This document shows, piece after piece, positions 36,195-48,938 of a stretch of 64,000 nucleotides of DNA (positions within the stretch are counted from its first letter, which is position 1; each line of letters opens with the position of its first letter). Below the pieces are notes generated by a model. That model saw nothing but the letters and a program-made list of their open reading frames with translations, was not told where the DNA came from and made no database searches. Both the position numbers and the translations under genes were made by a program. This DNA comes from Cheilinus undulatus (taxonomy: Eukaryota > Chordata > Actinopteri > Labriformes > Labridae). The stretch is taken from NCBI RefSeq assembly GCF_018320785.1, contig NC_054868.1:41361874-41425873 (forward strand). The letters are read 5' to 3'.

Positions 36195-39100
36195 GTGGGG
36201 GCTTTCAATGGATGTCCCGTTATTTCACAGTTCGCTGGCTAATTGATGAGATTTGCCTCAGGCTTACCTGAACTAAAAGGAGTACGATGAGCTACATGTC
36301 AATAGGTTATTTTTACGCAGTATGGGTCAATGAAATAGCCTGCAGTGTTAGATACAGCCTACATTTAACTCAAGGACTGAATAATTGGCAATAAGCAGTT
36401 TAAAAGGCCCTGCGAGGCGTTCTAGTTGGTTATGAAACATTCTAAAATTACCAGATACTGCTACATGAAATACAAAAGCAAACAAGACCATCAGCAAAAA
36501 CATTTACAGTTTCTATTTAGTAAATTTAATGTCTGAAGCTGCCACCTGGTCTGTGTCAAGAGGAACATTAGCAGCATACTGTCTAAGTTTGTGTACATTT
36601 ACTTTTACTGTTAAAAGAATGTAGGTTTTTTGTAACAACACACTTCTACACATAAAAGGCACAATTAGCTAAGACATAAGAGGTACCACTTTGTCCATTA
36701 GGGGGCACCAAAATCAATACACAATCAAAGTTAACAGGTGCTTTAAAATCTTTCAAAATATGTAATTGTAAATGTAAATGTAGCAATTATAAACTATTTT
36801 TTAAAAACTTCATCATAAATTGTTTATCGTTAATTATGGTATCTTGTAAACCAACTTATAAACTGACTCATGTAAGTAGAACCCCATGGCTATCAGCCCT
36901 AACCATAAAACTAACCCTAAGTTTTGTACCACACATCAAAAGTCACTTTATCTTCACCAAATATCAGATTTCCCTACTAATCAAGAGCTCCATGGTCACC
37001 AAAGCTGATTTTTTCATAACCATTGCATATTAGCATAAAGATATGCTTTACTTTAGCAAAATTAAATGTTTATAATGGCTATTCTAATGTTTTTGTGAAG
37101 GGACTTAGTGCCAAAATTAAAGTCACAATACTTACCTGAAGTCCATTTTATGCTAAAATGGTGAAAAATGTTGAATTTAGTTGTGTTCCATTCAGTGTGG
37201 TCAGAATTCATAATCATTAATTACAAGGGTGAAAAATGTGACTAAAAATGTGTGTTTATTAATTGCACCCTGATACCATCATAGGTGGCTAAAGTAGCTT
37301 TGAAACTTCAATTGGAACACATGCATACATTCTCTGTGCTCTTATTTTTTTAAATATAATTTTATGGATAAAATCCATATTCAAGGACAATATGTCCGTA
37401 GTCTCTTGTTTCAAAAGCTTGTAGAGAGTTTTGAGAAACATGTCCTTTCTGATTGTTTTATCACTACTGTCTTTAAATCAACCAGTTACACAATCTTTCT
37501 GAAATTATCAACACATGCGATTAATAGCAATTAAGTATTTACAAAGCCTATAATTAACTTGATCAATTTTAACTCAACTGAAAGCACTGGATTCATTCAA
37601 TCCCACTAAAAAGATGGCATGATAAACTTGAGGTAGGGTTTAATAGGCAATATGTGCTACTATACAGGCCTGTTAGCCATTTTGGCTGTTGCGTGAGCTC
37701 CTTATGTAATAGACTTAAAGACAACATGGCATTTATTCAAACCTCTGTTGGATAAATGCTAAATCTCTCTTACTCTAGGCATTTGTTAATCTTCAAATAA
37801 TTCCCTTTAGTAAATCAGCCAATAAAACATCTGAAACGTTCATGTTTTTCTAAATTTATCAAATACTAACCCTCTCAAAAAAGGCTAAACTTCTCTAATT
37901 GACCTCACTGTCCCATAAAAGCTATAACCCTGTCTTCATGTTCAATGTCTCAAACTAAAAAGAAAGCCTCTCTGAGTTTTCCTTTTCAGTGGTTGTTAAC
38001 AATTGTTACACAGCACAAAATCAATAGCCTATCAACTCTCACAAACAGTATTTTATTTACAAACCAAAGAATGGCCTCAGTGATGTAAGTAATCAATGAG
38101 TTTGATAAGAGGTGTGTGCACAGTGGGGTTGTTACTCTTGCCCTTTATTACTGGATGCAAACGTGACCTGAATAACCTTTGTTTTTACTGTTATGTTTCT
38201 CTACCTGAATACTTGAATAGGGAGGTCAAGTCCAAGCCAGAAAAGGAGAAAAAACTTCCACCAGTAGAAATGTTGTCCTTCCTGTTCCTATGGCTAAGGA
38301 ATTCAGTAAACATTTCTGCCTCCTAAAGTGGCTCAGAGCTTCACAGTTTATCCACAAAGCATTTTTTTCACAATAGAAAGTCTTTCTTTGGTAAATATAT
38401 TGTATGTCATACTGTTACACTGAGAAAAAAAGCTCTTGTGTCGGTATCCACAGTGACAATGTATCAGCTCTTCAGCCATCCTCCTCCTGTTTCAGCCCTT
38501 TAAAGCTGAACTGAAGCCAAGAACAGTGAGGATGAGCCTCAAGCTGTGAGAGCCTTAAGACATTAACCACTTCACCACCTCATGTGACAAAAGTAAGAAT
38601 GGGTGTCGGCTAAAATGTTGACTGCTGACGGGGGAGTCCAAAAAAGGCTATTGATTACCTGGGTGTTTGAGCAAGAGGCTGAAAAGTTTTTTTCTACACT
38701 AAGTAACTTTAAAAACTCACATTGTAAAATTTGCTAGAATTGTCACGAGATGTACTCAGATGCTTCAAACAACTTCTCAGACACACAATATACCTTTGTT
38801 CTGCATGACTGATTGTGCCTTTTCTCAACCACAGACCAATTCATGAGAGTTGTACTCACAAGTGTATAAACTGGGTAGGCGAGTGAAATATTGGGATGGG
38901 ATAAATTGTTGAGTAAAAACGTGTAGGCGCGTACAGCTCTTCAGGAGGAATGGCAGGCAATCCCACAGAGACAGATTAATGGCCTCATAACATCTATTCC
39001 TCGGAGAGTGGCCGATTTGGTGTGAGCAAATGGAGGTTATACCAGATGTTGAAATTTGGACTTGTAAGAATGGGTGGTACTGTCAACTTTTTATTGTGTG

Positions 39101-39996
39101 ATTGAATAAACTGTTTCCTTGATTCCTGATTTTTGTATGTCTCCCACAAGATGTGTGCAATAAGAATAACTATAATTGGAAATATAGTTCATGAATTACA
39201 AGTAATATATTCATGAATTTCAATGTGCATTTTTAAAGTTACTTAATGTAGTTTCTTGATCAATTTCATAACTGTTTCAGCCAATTTTATTAGCGTATGT
39301 CATACAAAGTCATGACTAAAGTCAATTCACTGCAAGAAATAAACATAATCTTGCTTTTTCAGAATCTTTAACCAAAGGACCTTTAGATTTTTGGCTTAAA
39401 AAAATCCCTATAGCAATTATTCAATCTCATCTGTATTGTTATTCCAGGATATCTACACCTTTCTCCCCATGGTTACAAATTATTCAGTTATTTTCTTGAT
39501 AAATAAATATCAACAAGAAAACTAGTTAAGTATTGTTAATCCAGGATAAGCCAGGAAATCAAGAAAAATTACTTGTCCCAGGAAAACAGAGTAAGATAAA
39601 CCATAGATTTATATCCGCTTAGGTCCTCCATAGTAGATTAAAGCCATAATTTAGTATTCATGTTGAAGATCACATGGTATATACAAAAGCAGGCTCCCAT
39701 CTAACCTGTTGCAAGTGCAATGACAGGAGACGTGGGGAAGTTTAATGGTTGCTTTATTGAATTCCAACAGCTGCATCACCAGTAGAACTACAGCAACATA
39801 TTTGCAAAGTGCAGAAAGGTAAACAATTGGTGCACAGCATAGACATACAGTACAATCACCCTGCACTGCACAACGACAACAACCCAGCACAGAGGAGCAC
39901 TTTATTTTTATGGTCCCTCTTTTTGAGTGCTTTTGACTACTAAGGAACTGTAGATGGTTAACTAAAAGCCATTTTCAAATAAAGTGCAAACACGTT
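36195..39996. other. intergenic, limch1 upstream / uchl1 downstream
   Basis: About 3.8 kb, AT-rich; no gene, RNA or clear mobile element recognised. The short ORFs are uncharacteristic of coding DNA. Confidence 0.6.
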
Positions 39997-40002
39997 TTTA
40001 TT
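39997..40002 (-). promoter_or_regulatory. candidate poly(A) signal for uchl1
   Basis: First AATAAA on the minus strand after the uchl1 stop, about 670 nt downstream; a second is at 39901-39906. AATAAA is common by chance in AT-rich DNA, so this is weak. Confidence 0.25.
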
Positions 40003-40674
40003 AGTCAATTAATCAAAAATAAAACAAACACTATCCTATTCAAAATTCTCAAACAAAACTAGTTTTTCAGAGAAATGGCAGATTGAAGCAAGAGAACACC
40101 ACTCAAATTTCGAACAATGGTTAAATTATTCCTACGGATACATTTGGGCTGTTCTGAGGAATGTCAGATCTTTATAAACCCAATCACACAGCAACTAAAG
40201 GCATTTCAGGGGCCCTTTTCTCAAATCTTCTATTCCTCTATTGGCACAAAAGGTTCTAAGAAACTTTTCTGAGTTTAAATCAAATGCACAGAGAACTGCA
40301 AACTAAAAAATAAAAAAGACAAATGCAGTAGTACACACATGCACACAAGCCGTAGTGAGATCTGGCCCTGTGTTTTACAATTTTCACTGCTGAACGATGA
40401 CACATAAAAGGTTTGGACAAGCATGTATCGGTTTGTGTCAGCAGAACAAAAAGGCTTTGATGGTGCGGTCGTGTTTGTGTGTACATGTGCTAAAGAATGC
40501 TTTGTTCAGGAGATGAGAGTACAGTGTGTGGAAACAGCATGTGCTTTATAGTGCATAGTGTGTGCAGATGTGTTTTCTCACAGGTCATTATGGATGCTTA
40601 CTGATTGTGTTTGTAATGTAAATGCTCCAGGACATTTTGGTTTACAGTTTGTTCTTGTTTCTTCTACTGAATAT

Positions 40675-40758
40675 CTAACTTTGACAAAGTGCCACAGCAG
40701 AGAAACGGACCTCGCCTTGCTCTCTCTCCATGAATCCACGGCACACTTTGGCGGCATC
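40675..40758 (-). CDS. uchl1: uchl1 exon 9 (stop)
   Basis: Encodes [20 protein letters not shown] then AVALCQS and TAG at 40677-40675. Acceptor ttatccag. The tail CQS is one residue shorter than the mammalian CKAA end. A 2-kb intron holding a probable MITE separates it from exon 8. Confidence 0.95.
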   Translation of the reverse strand, partial: DAAKVCRGFMEREQGEVRFSAVALCQS

Positions 40759-43700
40759 CTGGATAACATGCATTGAAAGAAATGGGGAAAAAGGACAAGT
40801 AGATGAGTTTTCTTTCATTTGGATGTGCTTCAACTTAAAATGATTAAACCTGCACAAATGGAAAATAGTTCCTTTTAACTACTTATCAGAGGCTTTTAGC
40901 CACAGATGAGGGACTGTCTTCACTTGGGCACTTATTTTCATACTCCCCGGAAAGGCTCTGAAAAGTTAGCTGAATAACCACGTCCTAATATGAGGGGTTT
41001 TCTTAACCTAAGACATTTTTCTCTGAATTTTAAAGATTGTTTCAAGTAAGTAAAGTCAGTCTCAAAATTGATATTAACAGTAGTGATCTAATACAATAAG
41101 ATCCAATGAAACCTCAGAGGATTTTTACTGTTGCAATTTTATCACTAATACATATAGAGCCCTCTTGTGGTAGTTATGAGCCACTATGCAAAGGCTCCAA
41201 GCACAGACATGGCCATTCCAGTAATGCTGGCTACACACTAGACAACTTTCAAATCTTAACCACTTTTAAAATTGAGATAGACCCCAGACAATCCTCTGAA
41301 CACATATTAGACAATCCAGCCAGAGCACTGAGGTCACACAGTTGCCGTCTGACCACAACTTCACATCGGTTACACACATTACAACAAGATCTTACCGAAA
41401 CTCGTGCTCAAACAGGATTTCAGAAGAAAAACAAATATGAGGATGTCCTCAGCTGGCTGTCCCAGCATATCTTCTGCTTTTCAGTAAACAAACAAGAAAA
41501 CTAGGAAAAAAATATGGGTGAAATCCTGGCTGAAGAGACCACACAAAGCTGTCTATACTGTGAGTTGTAAAAGAATCCAGCTGGTGACATTAGCTGGTCA
41601 GCTCACTCTCACTGGATTATTGCAGGTATTACTTCGGAAGCAGCCCAAGGTTTGTTATCTGGGTCAGGTAGACTCCAACTTGGCTGGAAGCAGTAAAATG
41701 TTCATACTGACAACACACAAAAAAATTTGTTGCAACAAGCCTCAGATTAGGTCATGCCACCCTGACTGCCAGGGGGTAATTCAGGCCTAAAATCAGGCTT
41801 TAAATCACTAGTGTGTAACATTAGTGTGTAACCAGCACATGTCTCAAAGCAGATGAAAAATTAAGAATAAACGTACTTTTTAAAGTCCACTTTTTCATGA
41901 CATATATTTTGTTGACCTTTATGTTATTCATCACATAGAAAGAAAAAATTGAATTACGGAGCTTATTCTGTAAGAACGACAAAAATCCATAACTCCCTTG
42001 CCATAACCACCCAGAACAATATGAAATAGACACTTAAAACTTTTTATTTAAACAGTTGCTTTTGACCCTCACCCAACCCTTTTTTTTAATGCTTGAACTT
42101 CATGTTTTTAAACTTTTAAAAGCTAGTTTTAATTGTTGTTTGAGCCTTGCCAAAGAATAATTTCTGACACTTCTTAGACAGACACTCTTCTTCAATCTTT
42201 TCCATAATTTTCACATTAAATAGTTGGCCAGTTTAGAATTCAAACTAGTGTAGACACCTCAGGCCACTGGGTTTGTTAAATGATGGCTCTGGTTCCTGAG
42301 TAACAGATTTGGCAGATATGCCAAAGTAAGTTACTGAGACAAAGGTAACACCAAAAAAACTGCCGTTGTCTTTGCATCATACTACAGTTGAGATAAGGTT
42401 TAAATCAGCTATCATTCTCTTATAGAAAGGGCAGATCATGCAGGTGTAACAAAATGTGCACATATTACAACAATGATTGATGGTTGATTCCCAACTAAAG
42501 TAACATTCACATTTTTTATGTAAATATATCATTTACATTACTTAGTATTCTAAGTTTGCCAGCATTCTTTGCAGTCATAAGTCTTCATAAATTCTTTGGA
42601 GATTTGTTAGCATGCATTAGCCAAGTTCATTGATTGAACCAAGACTTGCAGGATCTGCCACTCCCTATTCTGATAAGACAGTATGACTCATCATAGATCT
42701 TGTTCAAGATGGGTTGTCTTGCAAAGATTTTTCAAATTTCCAAAAAACATAAGATTGTTAAATTTATGTACCGTTACAAATGAGTCATCTTTGGTTGCCC
42801 CATGCTTCACTGGTCCATTCATTTTCCCATCTTAAAGTCAAACAACAAACAGACAGTTAGGAATAAACTGGTTAAAAACATAAAGTTATCTGCATTGTAA
42901 GATGGCAGACTTACCAAATTCATAGAGCTGTCCATTCACATTGGCAAAGGTAATAAAATGGAAGTTGACTTTATCGGCTTCTGGCTGTACATGTTGAGAT
43001 GTGAGGATTTAATTGTCAGTAAGTATTATGGTACAGAAAAGCTGGAGCCCTACAAGCACTGCAGAGTAATGTGTTAGACTGAACAACTCATTTGTTGATA
43101 ATGTGTTCAGGTTTCTTACCCTACATTGGCCTTGCTGTGCAACCTCGTTGTGAGCATCACGGATTGCCTGGAGAGAAAAATGTCAGAAAATGTTCATCTA
43201 ATGCTCTTTAAAGATAGTTCTTCTCAAACTAATTTTATGCTTTCAAGCACACAGAGAGGCTTTGTTCCAGACATGTAAATAAGAAGAGTATCACATAATC
43301 GAAAGGTTTCATAGACAAAGTAATTTATTCTTCACAGTCCATAATGTTTTACACCAACTGTTAAGGGGCCCTTACAAGCAATAATGATTTATTGGTGTCT
43401 GGCGCCCCCAAGTGGGTAGAATTGATCATGACACTAACATTGTAAGTGCTGGAAGTCTTCCTTCAGAGTTTGATTCAGGTTTATTTTTTTTTTTGTATTA
43501 TTATTATTTTTTTAAAATATGCATTATTTATTTCTTTAATATTATTTGACAAGTTATAAAATCAGGGTATAGGATGTCTAATATTGTACCAAAAGCTTAC
43601 ACATGAAAAGGAACACTAAAATAAAAACACTTGAAAACACTGAAATGTAACTAATGTAATAAATCAAAATCAATTCTAACCATTTTTTATTAACTAAGAA

Positions 43701-45552
43701 ACAAATCAGCATGTGGAGTATGTGTGTAACTTTACCTGGTTCTTCTCCAGATGCTTGGCACGGTCATCAGGAGACATGTTTGCAGTCTCATCAAGGAACT
43801 TTTTCAGTATAGAGCTGTTATCTGGAACACCAAAATGAGAAATAAAGATTTTGTTTACATAGTAAAATTAGTCAAGATGCATCTCTCGAGTAACTGGATC
43901 ACCAACTAGAGGGGAACAATAAAAAAAAGGCCCGTTTATGCTGCTCCTAAACATTTTTCAGAAATACTTTTACATAATTCTATCTCATTTTTTACCTTAA
44001 TGCAGTATTGTGTTTAAGTTGATGAATAGTTTGTTTTAACAGTATTTATAACTGTATTATTATGCATTTCACAATAGTAAAAATGCAAATTTTCCATGTA
44101 CTCACCAAAGCTCTGTTTGCTTTTGTTGTTAGCCACAGCATGCAGCAGAGCGATGGTGCCACAGGAGTTGGATCCTGTCTGCTTCAGGAAATAAACCTCA
44201 TTGTCTTCTGCAACTTTGTCTGCCTGCTGCTGTCTGAAAGACTCATGCTGCACACAGTCAGACACACAGATTGGTCATTGTCCTCTGCCCATTAAATCAC
44301 AGCCATTGCAGATAATTATGCCACTTGAAATGGGCACATAAATATTAATAATGTCCTATGACAATGCAGTTATAAAAGTGAAACCCACAAAGGTCAACTT
44401 TAGCTCCTCCAACACTAACATTTTATGTTTTCAAAGTACTTTATGTATCTTCTTTTTAATCAGACAAAAGCAACCATTTGAAGAAATCAGCTAGCTAAAT
44501 CCCTAGGAATCATGGATAGACAGTTCACAAAATTTTCCTCACATTTTATTCACCAGGCACTGGAATAAATGAAAATTAATAATTTAAATGACTGCAAATT
44601 GGAGGCAAAGTACATTTTGGCTGATACATTTGAAGCTAAAGGTCTGTTGAATAACCATTTTGTTGAAAAAAATATCTGCTGATTCATTTCCTCACTACCA
44701 TAGCAGGCTCACCGTGTTCTTCCCATCACATTACAGCATCATGCCCTCCCTGCCCCTCGAAATCACCCCACCCCAGACAGTCTGTACCATCCCTTCCAGG
44801 AAGTAGCCACCGTCACCACCCCGTGATTACCTGTTGTGTCAATGGGAAGAGCAGCATCAAGGCACAGCATGGTGTCGGGACGTTGGAGAGTTGCTCACCC
44901 TCCAGCCCCACCACATCCACGAAGCGCCAGCCTTCGCCCACGCCAAGGGAGCTCATTAGCTGAAACACACAACCAAGAAAAATAAATAGATAAAAATAAT
45001 ATAGTTTTAACAGTTATAGTATAGGATGTTACATATCCCATTGACAAAGTACTCCTCCTAAGGGTTTTCGAAGATGCTGCGATGTATTGGTCCAGCCCGA
45101 CCACACCCTTTAGCCTAGACACTGGGCACAATGATGGAAGGATGCTGACGCTCGTTCAAATGAGATAAACGCTTCTGCCGCTTTTAACAAGATCACCTTT
45201 ATATTTTAACTGCCATTTCTAAAAATTAACCGTAAACAAATCATTATACCATACAAAGTGACGTCGTAGATGCAACGTGGTGGCCTGGTTGCGTTTTAAC
45301 TGTCGTCTGAGTAACGTCTGAAGCAGCTAGCTTACTGTTAAAACTTACCTGACGGTTGAAGCAAACAGTTAGCAAAGTGCCGCCATTTTTCACCGTCTAA
45401 CGTTTACTACCCACCTTGTTCAGCATCTGAAACAACACAAACAAACACCAAATGTTGGTTTGCTGTCCTGGAAAATATGACATTACTCGAGAGTTGAGAG
45501 GGTATAGCTGCTGTTCTACCTCGGGGTTAATCTCCATCGCGGTCCACTCCAT
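40675..45552 (-). CDS. uchl1: uchl1, ubiquitin carboxyl-terminal hydrolase L1 (complete, 9 exons)
   Basis: Cytosolic cysteine protease (peptidase family C12) that frees ubiquitin from small C-terminal adducts, abundant in neurons. Exons: 45520-45552, 45415-45426, 44831-44959, 44106-44247, 43736-43821, 43120-43167, 42915-42984, 42772-42830, 40675-40758. All phases join; 663 nt including the stop give 220 residues (human 223). Visible catalytic residues are Gln81 ([11 protein letters not shown]), Cys87, His159 (DKVNFHF) and Asp174 (FDGKM). The first of two in-frame ATGs is chosen because [11 protein letters not shown] aligns with the family N-terminus at equal length. The ubiquitin-facing crossover-loop region ([20 protein letters not shown]) is intact. 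Nothing suggests a pseudogene. UCHL3 is excluded by the MEINPEMLNK start and the short C-terminus. Confidence 0.97.
41232..41817. mobile_element. probable MITE in uchl1 intron 8
   Basis: Ends TACACACTAG and CTAGTGTGTA are perfect 10-bp inverted repeats with further partial matches inward (ACAACTTTCAAATC / GGCTTTAAATCA). The 132-codon ORF here lies mostly within it and is not a gene. Confidence 0.55.
42772..42830 (-). CDS. uchl1: uchl1 exon 8, catalytic Asp
   Basis: Encodes (D)[19 protein letters not shown]; the split Asp codon is the third triad member. Acceptor ctttaag, donor ACG|gtacat. Confidence 0.92.
42915..42984 (-). CDS. uchl1: uchl1 exon 7, catalytic His
   Basis: Encodes [20 protein letters not shown] then YEF, with the active-site His in NFHF. 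Acceptor tgtacag, donor TTTG|gtaagt; ends in phase 1. The N-terminal PEAD is one residue longer than human VDD. Confidence 0.95.
43120..43167 (-). CDS. uchl1: uchl1 exon 6
   Basis: Sixteen codons, [16 protein letters not shown]. Acceptor ctctccag, donor AGG|gtaaga, phase 0 to 0. It keeps the Cys equivalent to human Cys152, a known modification site. Confidence 0.94.
43736..43821 (-). CDS. uchl1: uchl1 exon 5
   Basis: Encodes (D)[28 protein letters not shown], including the crossover-loop precursor region. Acceptor gttccag, donor CAG|gtaaag. Confidence 0.95.
44106..44247 (-). CDS. uchl1: uchl1 exon 4, catalytic Cys
   Basis: Encodes [20 protein letters not shown], then [20 protein letters not shown] and NKSKQSF. 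It contains the oxyanion-hole Gln and the nucleophile Cys in NSCGT. Acceptor gtgtgcag, donor TTTG|gtgagt; ends in phase 1. Confidence 0.96.
44831..44959 (-). CDS. uchl1: uchl1 exon 3
   Basis: Encodes [20 protein letters not shown] then [20 protein letters not shown] and TQQ. WRFVDV and ALMLLFPLT are signature UCH strings. Acceptor tgtttcag, donor CAG|gtaatc, phase 0 to 0. Confidence 0.95.
45415..45426 (-). CDS. uchl1: uchl1 exon 2, 12-nt microexon (MLNK)
   Basis: Four codons, MLNK, between acceptor gtttcag and donor AAG|gtgggt. This gives exactly the family spacing between MEINPE and the LGV...WRFVDV block, and is needed because no other sequence fills the gap. Confidence 0.88.
45520..45552 (-). 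CDS. uchl1: uchl1 exon 1
   Basis: ATG at 45552-45550; encodes [11 protein letters not shown], donor GAG|gtagaa, phase 0. Confidence 0.93.
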
Positions 45553-45720
45553 TTTGGCAACGTTTCGGCGTGACTCCACAAGTTAGACGATATCTCCTCT
45601 TCGGATTTTGCAGCTGTCAGTTGAAGTTACAGAGCGCACCCGCACTTTATGCTGTCGGTCATACCACTTGTACCGGCAGACTGGGGGGGGTTTGCTTCCG
45701 ACCAAACTACCGGTGTTGCG
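45553..45720 (-). promoter_or_regulatory. uchl1 upstream region
   Basis: Immediately 5' of the uchl1 ATG, moderately CpG-containing (gcgcacccgcac, ccggtgttgcgcac). No TATA box identified. 5' UTR and promoter cannot be separated by eye. Confidence 0.4.
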
Positions 45721-46284
45721 CACATTTAACCTGCATTTTAAATTAAAAAAAAATCCCAACATCGACTCAAATATTTCTTCGCTCACGTTAAGCCATGCAA
45801 TGAAGTCTTGGAAAAGTCATATATCAATTTTCAAATTATCATTTTACATAAATCCTAACGATAATTAGGGACCATTCAGGTCAAACCACTTCTTTCTAGA
45901 AAAATGTATGACGTAGTTATCACTCCATATCAACAAAGAATTTGGTGTTTGACTTTTGGGTTGTTTAAAACGACATAAATTCTTTATATTTTTTCTTAGA
46001 TGAATAACTAAACCGAGTTAAGGAGACTCTGTAGCTCAGGCAGAGATGATGAAGCAAAAAATAAAAATTAAAACGCTTTTAATACGAGTTTTTAGAAAGA
46101 CCATGCGTCCATGAGACTGAAGCTTTCGGCTATTGGCAGTTTTGGGAGTGAGTAGAGAACACATATAACCAGTCAGTTTATGTAAAAAAGGGAAATATGA
46201 ACCAATTCTCCATCCTTCTGTTGTATAAGTTAGAAAAAATCTCACAGAAGACACAATGGTTTGTGCAGACACCCAAACCAGAGG

Positions 46285-46473
46285 GGGGCAGTTGATCTAG
46301 TGATTAGGTCATGCCCCATGCATGCGGACAGCGAGGGATCAAGTCTGGCCTTTGGCTCTGTTCCTGCATGTCTTTTCCCTCTCATCCCCCTTTCAGCTCT
46401 ATCCACTGTCCTCCCCTCTAAACAAAGGCCTTAAAAGCCCAAAGTATATCTTACAAAAAAAAGAGAGAAACCT
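46285..46473 (+). mobile_element. tRNA-derived SINE with 10-bp target duplication
   Basis: GGGGCAGTTGATCTAGTGAT, box-B-like AGGGATCAAGTCTGG, CCCTCTCATCCCCC, AAAGGCCTTAAAAGCCC. AAACCAGAGG flanks it at 46275-46284 and 46474-46483. Confidence 0.85.
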
Positions 46474-47149
46474 AAACCAGAGGCGGAATGCAGGGGAGCA
46501 TGGTACACACTGAGTCCAAAATAATCAGAAATGAAGAGATTTTTTTACTCAACATCCTGAGCTGCTGTTGTCAATTTTGGCTTCTGATTTAGCACTAACT
46601 TACGTTTTCTTTTCACTGTTGTTCTCTGAGGATCAAATCAGTAAAACAGGATGTGATGGGAGGACAGCAAAAGCAGAATATCTGTGGCTTCCTTGAAAAC
46701 AAACACTCACATCTGACCAGAGTGGTTGGATATGAGCAGAGGTATGGTTATAGTTAATGACAAAAACCTTTTCAGAAGTCCAAATACTGCTTTCTCGTTG
46801 AACCAGAGATGATTGATCTAACTCATTGTCTAATTTGTTTTACAGATTCTCAAAGTTTCTGCAATGCATCCATGGCTACCTAGACAAGAATGAGCACTTA
46901 TGGCAAACCAGATCAGTCAGGATGGACAGCTGAGTAGGACAAGCTGCTGCAAAGTTCTCATCTGTTTGACTCAACTTTGCAACTGTGTATCTTATCAGTA
47001 ATCTGTATCAGTGTCCAGTAACATAAGCAATAGATTACCTCATCTGACTGCAACCTTCAGTATTAAAGATCATATCTTCTTCTGCTAGCAGTTTAAGATT
47101 CAAATGCTCTGAAGCTAAGATTACAAAAAACACCTGCCTGTGCTGGGTA

Positions 47150-48650
47150 CCACACCAGCAAGTTATAGAGCCAACATCACTGGTTTGAATCCCCGGAAAT
47201 GGGCCGTCCACAGTTCTGATGTGCTGGATAACAGTTGCCTCATTTTGGAGCTGAAAAGTGTGCCAAACTATTATGTTCTGATAAAATCATTTATCTATGC
47301 TACTTTCTAAACAGTTTTACCACTTTCCACCCATTTTTGCCACTCCTTTTTTCTGCTATTAACCTATTTTTGCTGCTTTTCCCCCATTTTGGCACCTCTT
47401 TTTCCACTTTTAACCCATTTTGTGCCCTTTTGTCTATTTAACCCATTTGTGCCTCCTTTCACCCATTTTGGAGCTTTTTGCCCGTTAGCGTCTCATTTTA
47501 CATTTTTTTTTACCCAACGTCGTGGCTTTTTGCCCATTTTGTCACTTTCAACCCACTTGCGCTCCTTTCCACTCGTTTTTGCCTCTTCTCTTCTCCTTTA
47601 TTTTCTTGCACCCTGTTGTGCATATCATAGCCTAGCTCTGAAGTCTGACATTACGTGCCTGTGATTTAGTGTGCCCATCCACACTGTTAACATTACCAAT
47701 AAAAAGGGAATTCGTAGTAAAGGGGTTTACATTTTTATAAAGCCTATATTGTACCAAAGCATTAATAAATAAATGAAAAAATATTTTTTGCTTTAATGAG
47801 AGTGGTTATTATTGAGGTTAAAAATAAAATATGGTTATAACAGCTTAACTTTAAAATGGGCCATGATTTTGCTGACCCTCCTGGGCCTCCAATTGGGCTG
47901 GGCCCCAGAAAGCTTTCCCCTTTATCCCCCTTATGGCTGGCCTTGGCTGTGTACATGTTATAGGTCACAATAAAGAAGAAAAAAGTTCTGTAGCGATACA
48001 TCATGGCATTATAGGGGTGTAGACTTTCTAGAGCCACAGTATATACAAACAGAAAATCAAGGAATGCTGTTATGAAAGTTGGGTTTTGGTTTTATTTAGA
48101 ACTTAATACTATCACATGAACTCCCCCTCAAGTCAAGTGGTATTAAGAACAAAAAAACATTAAGAACAAACAAAGAAACATTAAAAAGCACAAAAATAGT
48201 TTGGTTCAGTCCCAAGAAGAGAGGTATAAAAAGAGAACAAAAACTAGAGCTGATCTTAGCACTGTGAATGCCTGTTTAACAAGTCAGTAACTAATGGAAA
48301 AGTACACCTGATCTGAAGGAACAAACTAACTTATGGTGGTGCATTAGCTGCAAATAAAATAACAGAAATAAACTAGGGGTGATCACATCTTTCTAAGGCC
48401 TGATTTGTGCTCAGGGTTGCACTGAAGATCCACTTAGGTGGACACAATTAAAGCAGGCAAAAATCTAACTATGCATACAAACGATACATAATTGTGATTG
48501 GAAAATGCACAACAGTATGTTAATAATACAACAACTAAAGATACAGTAACACTTTTTAAAAAGGCTATTTTGCATGGATAAGAATGGGGTGTACCTTGCG
48601 ACTCTGGCTTAATCTTTGGTGTGCTTTGGGCAAAAAAGTAGGATAACCAC
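47150..48650. repeat. diverged relative of the 61278-62434 element, with T-rich array
   Basis: 47270-47600 is a degenerate array of (C)CCATTTTTGCCAC(T)TTT-type units. Nearby are GGGCTGGGCCCCAGAAAG, CTTTATCCCCCTTATGG and, at 48600-48640, TTTGGTGTGCTTTGGGC, in the same order as in the 61-62 kb element. The left end is lost and extra sequence separates the parts. Confidence 0.6.
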
Positions 48651-48938
48651 AGATGCACAGATTGGAGCAGATGCAAAAAAGAGCTTAAGATCCCAAGAGA
48701 ACAAGTGCTATGAAGCAGTTACACAATAGCTTCTTTGCTACTTTATCACCCACTGCTGGACTCTCTTTTTTCTCAGCTGGGGGGAAGTGTAAGTGTATAG
48801 TTTTTTTCCCTATATAATTTTGGTACTGAGGGATGTAATTATTAAAGTTCTTTTATCATTAAAGCACATGGCATTGAAACAATGAATGAATCATGAAAAT
48901 TGTAACAACCTTAGAGTGATTAGTTACACTTAGCAAAA

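Noticed and set aside
41106..41504. 132-codon plus-strand ORF in uchl1 intron 8
   Set aside because: Lies mostly inside a probable MITE and matches no protein family; antisense to a gene intron.
47389..47664. Hydrophobic ORF resembling a membrane protein
   Set aside because: Product of the T-rich CCCATTTTTGCC array; hydrophobicity is a composition effect. The same holds for 61744-61932 and 62129-62380.
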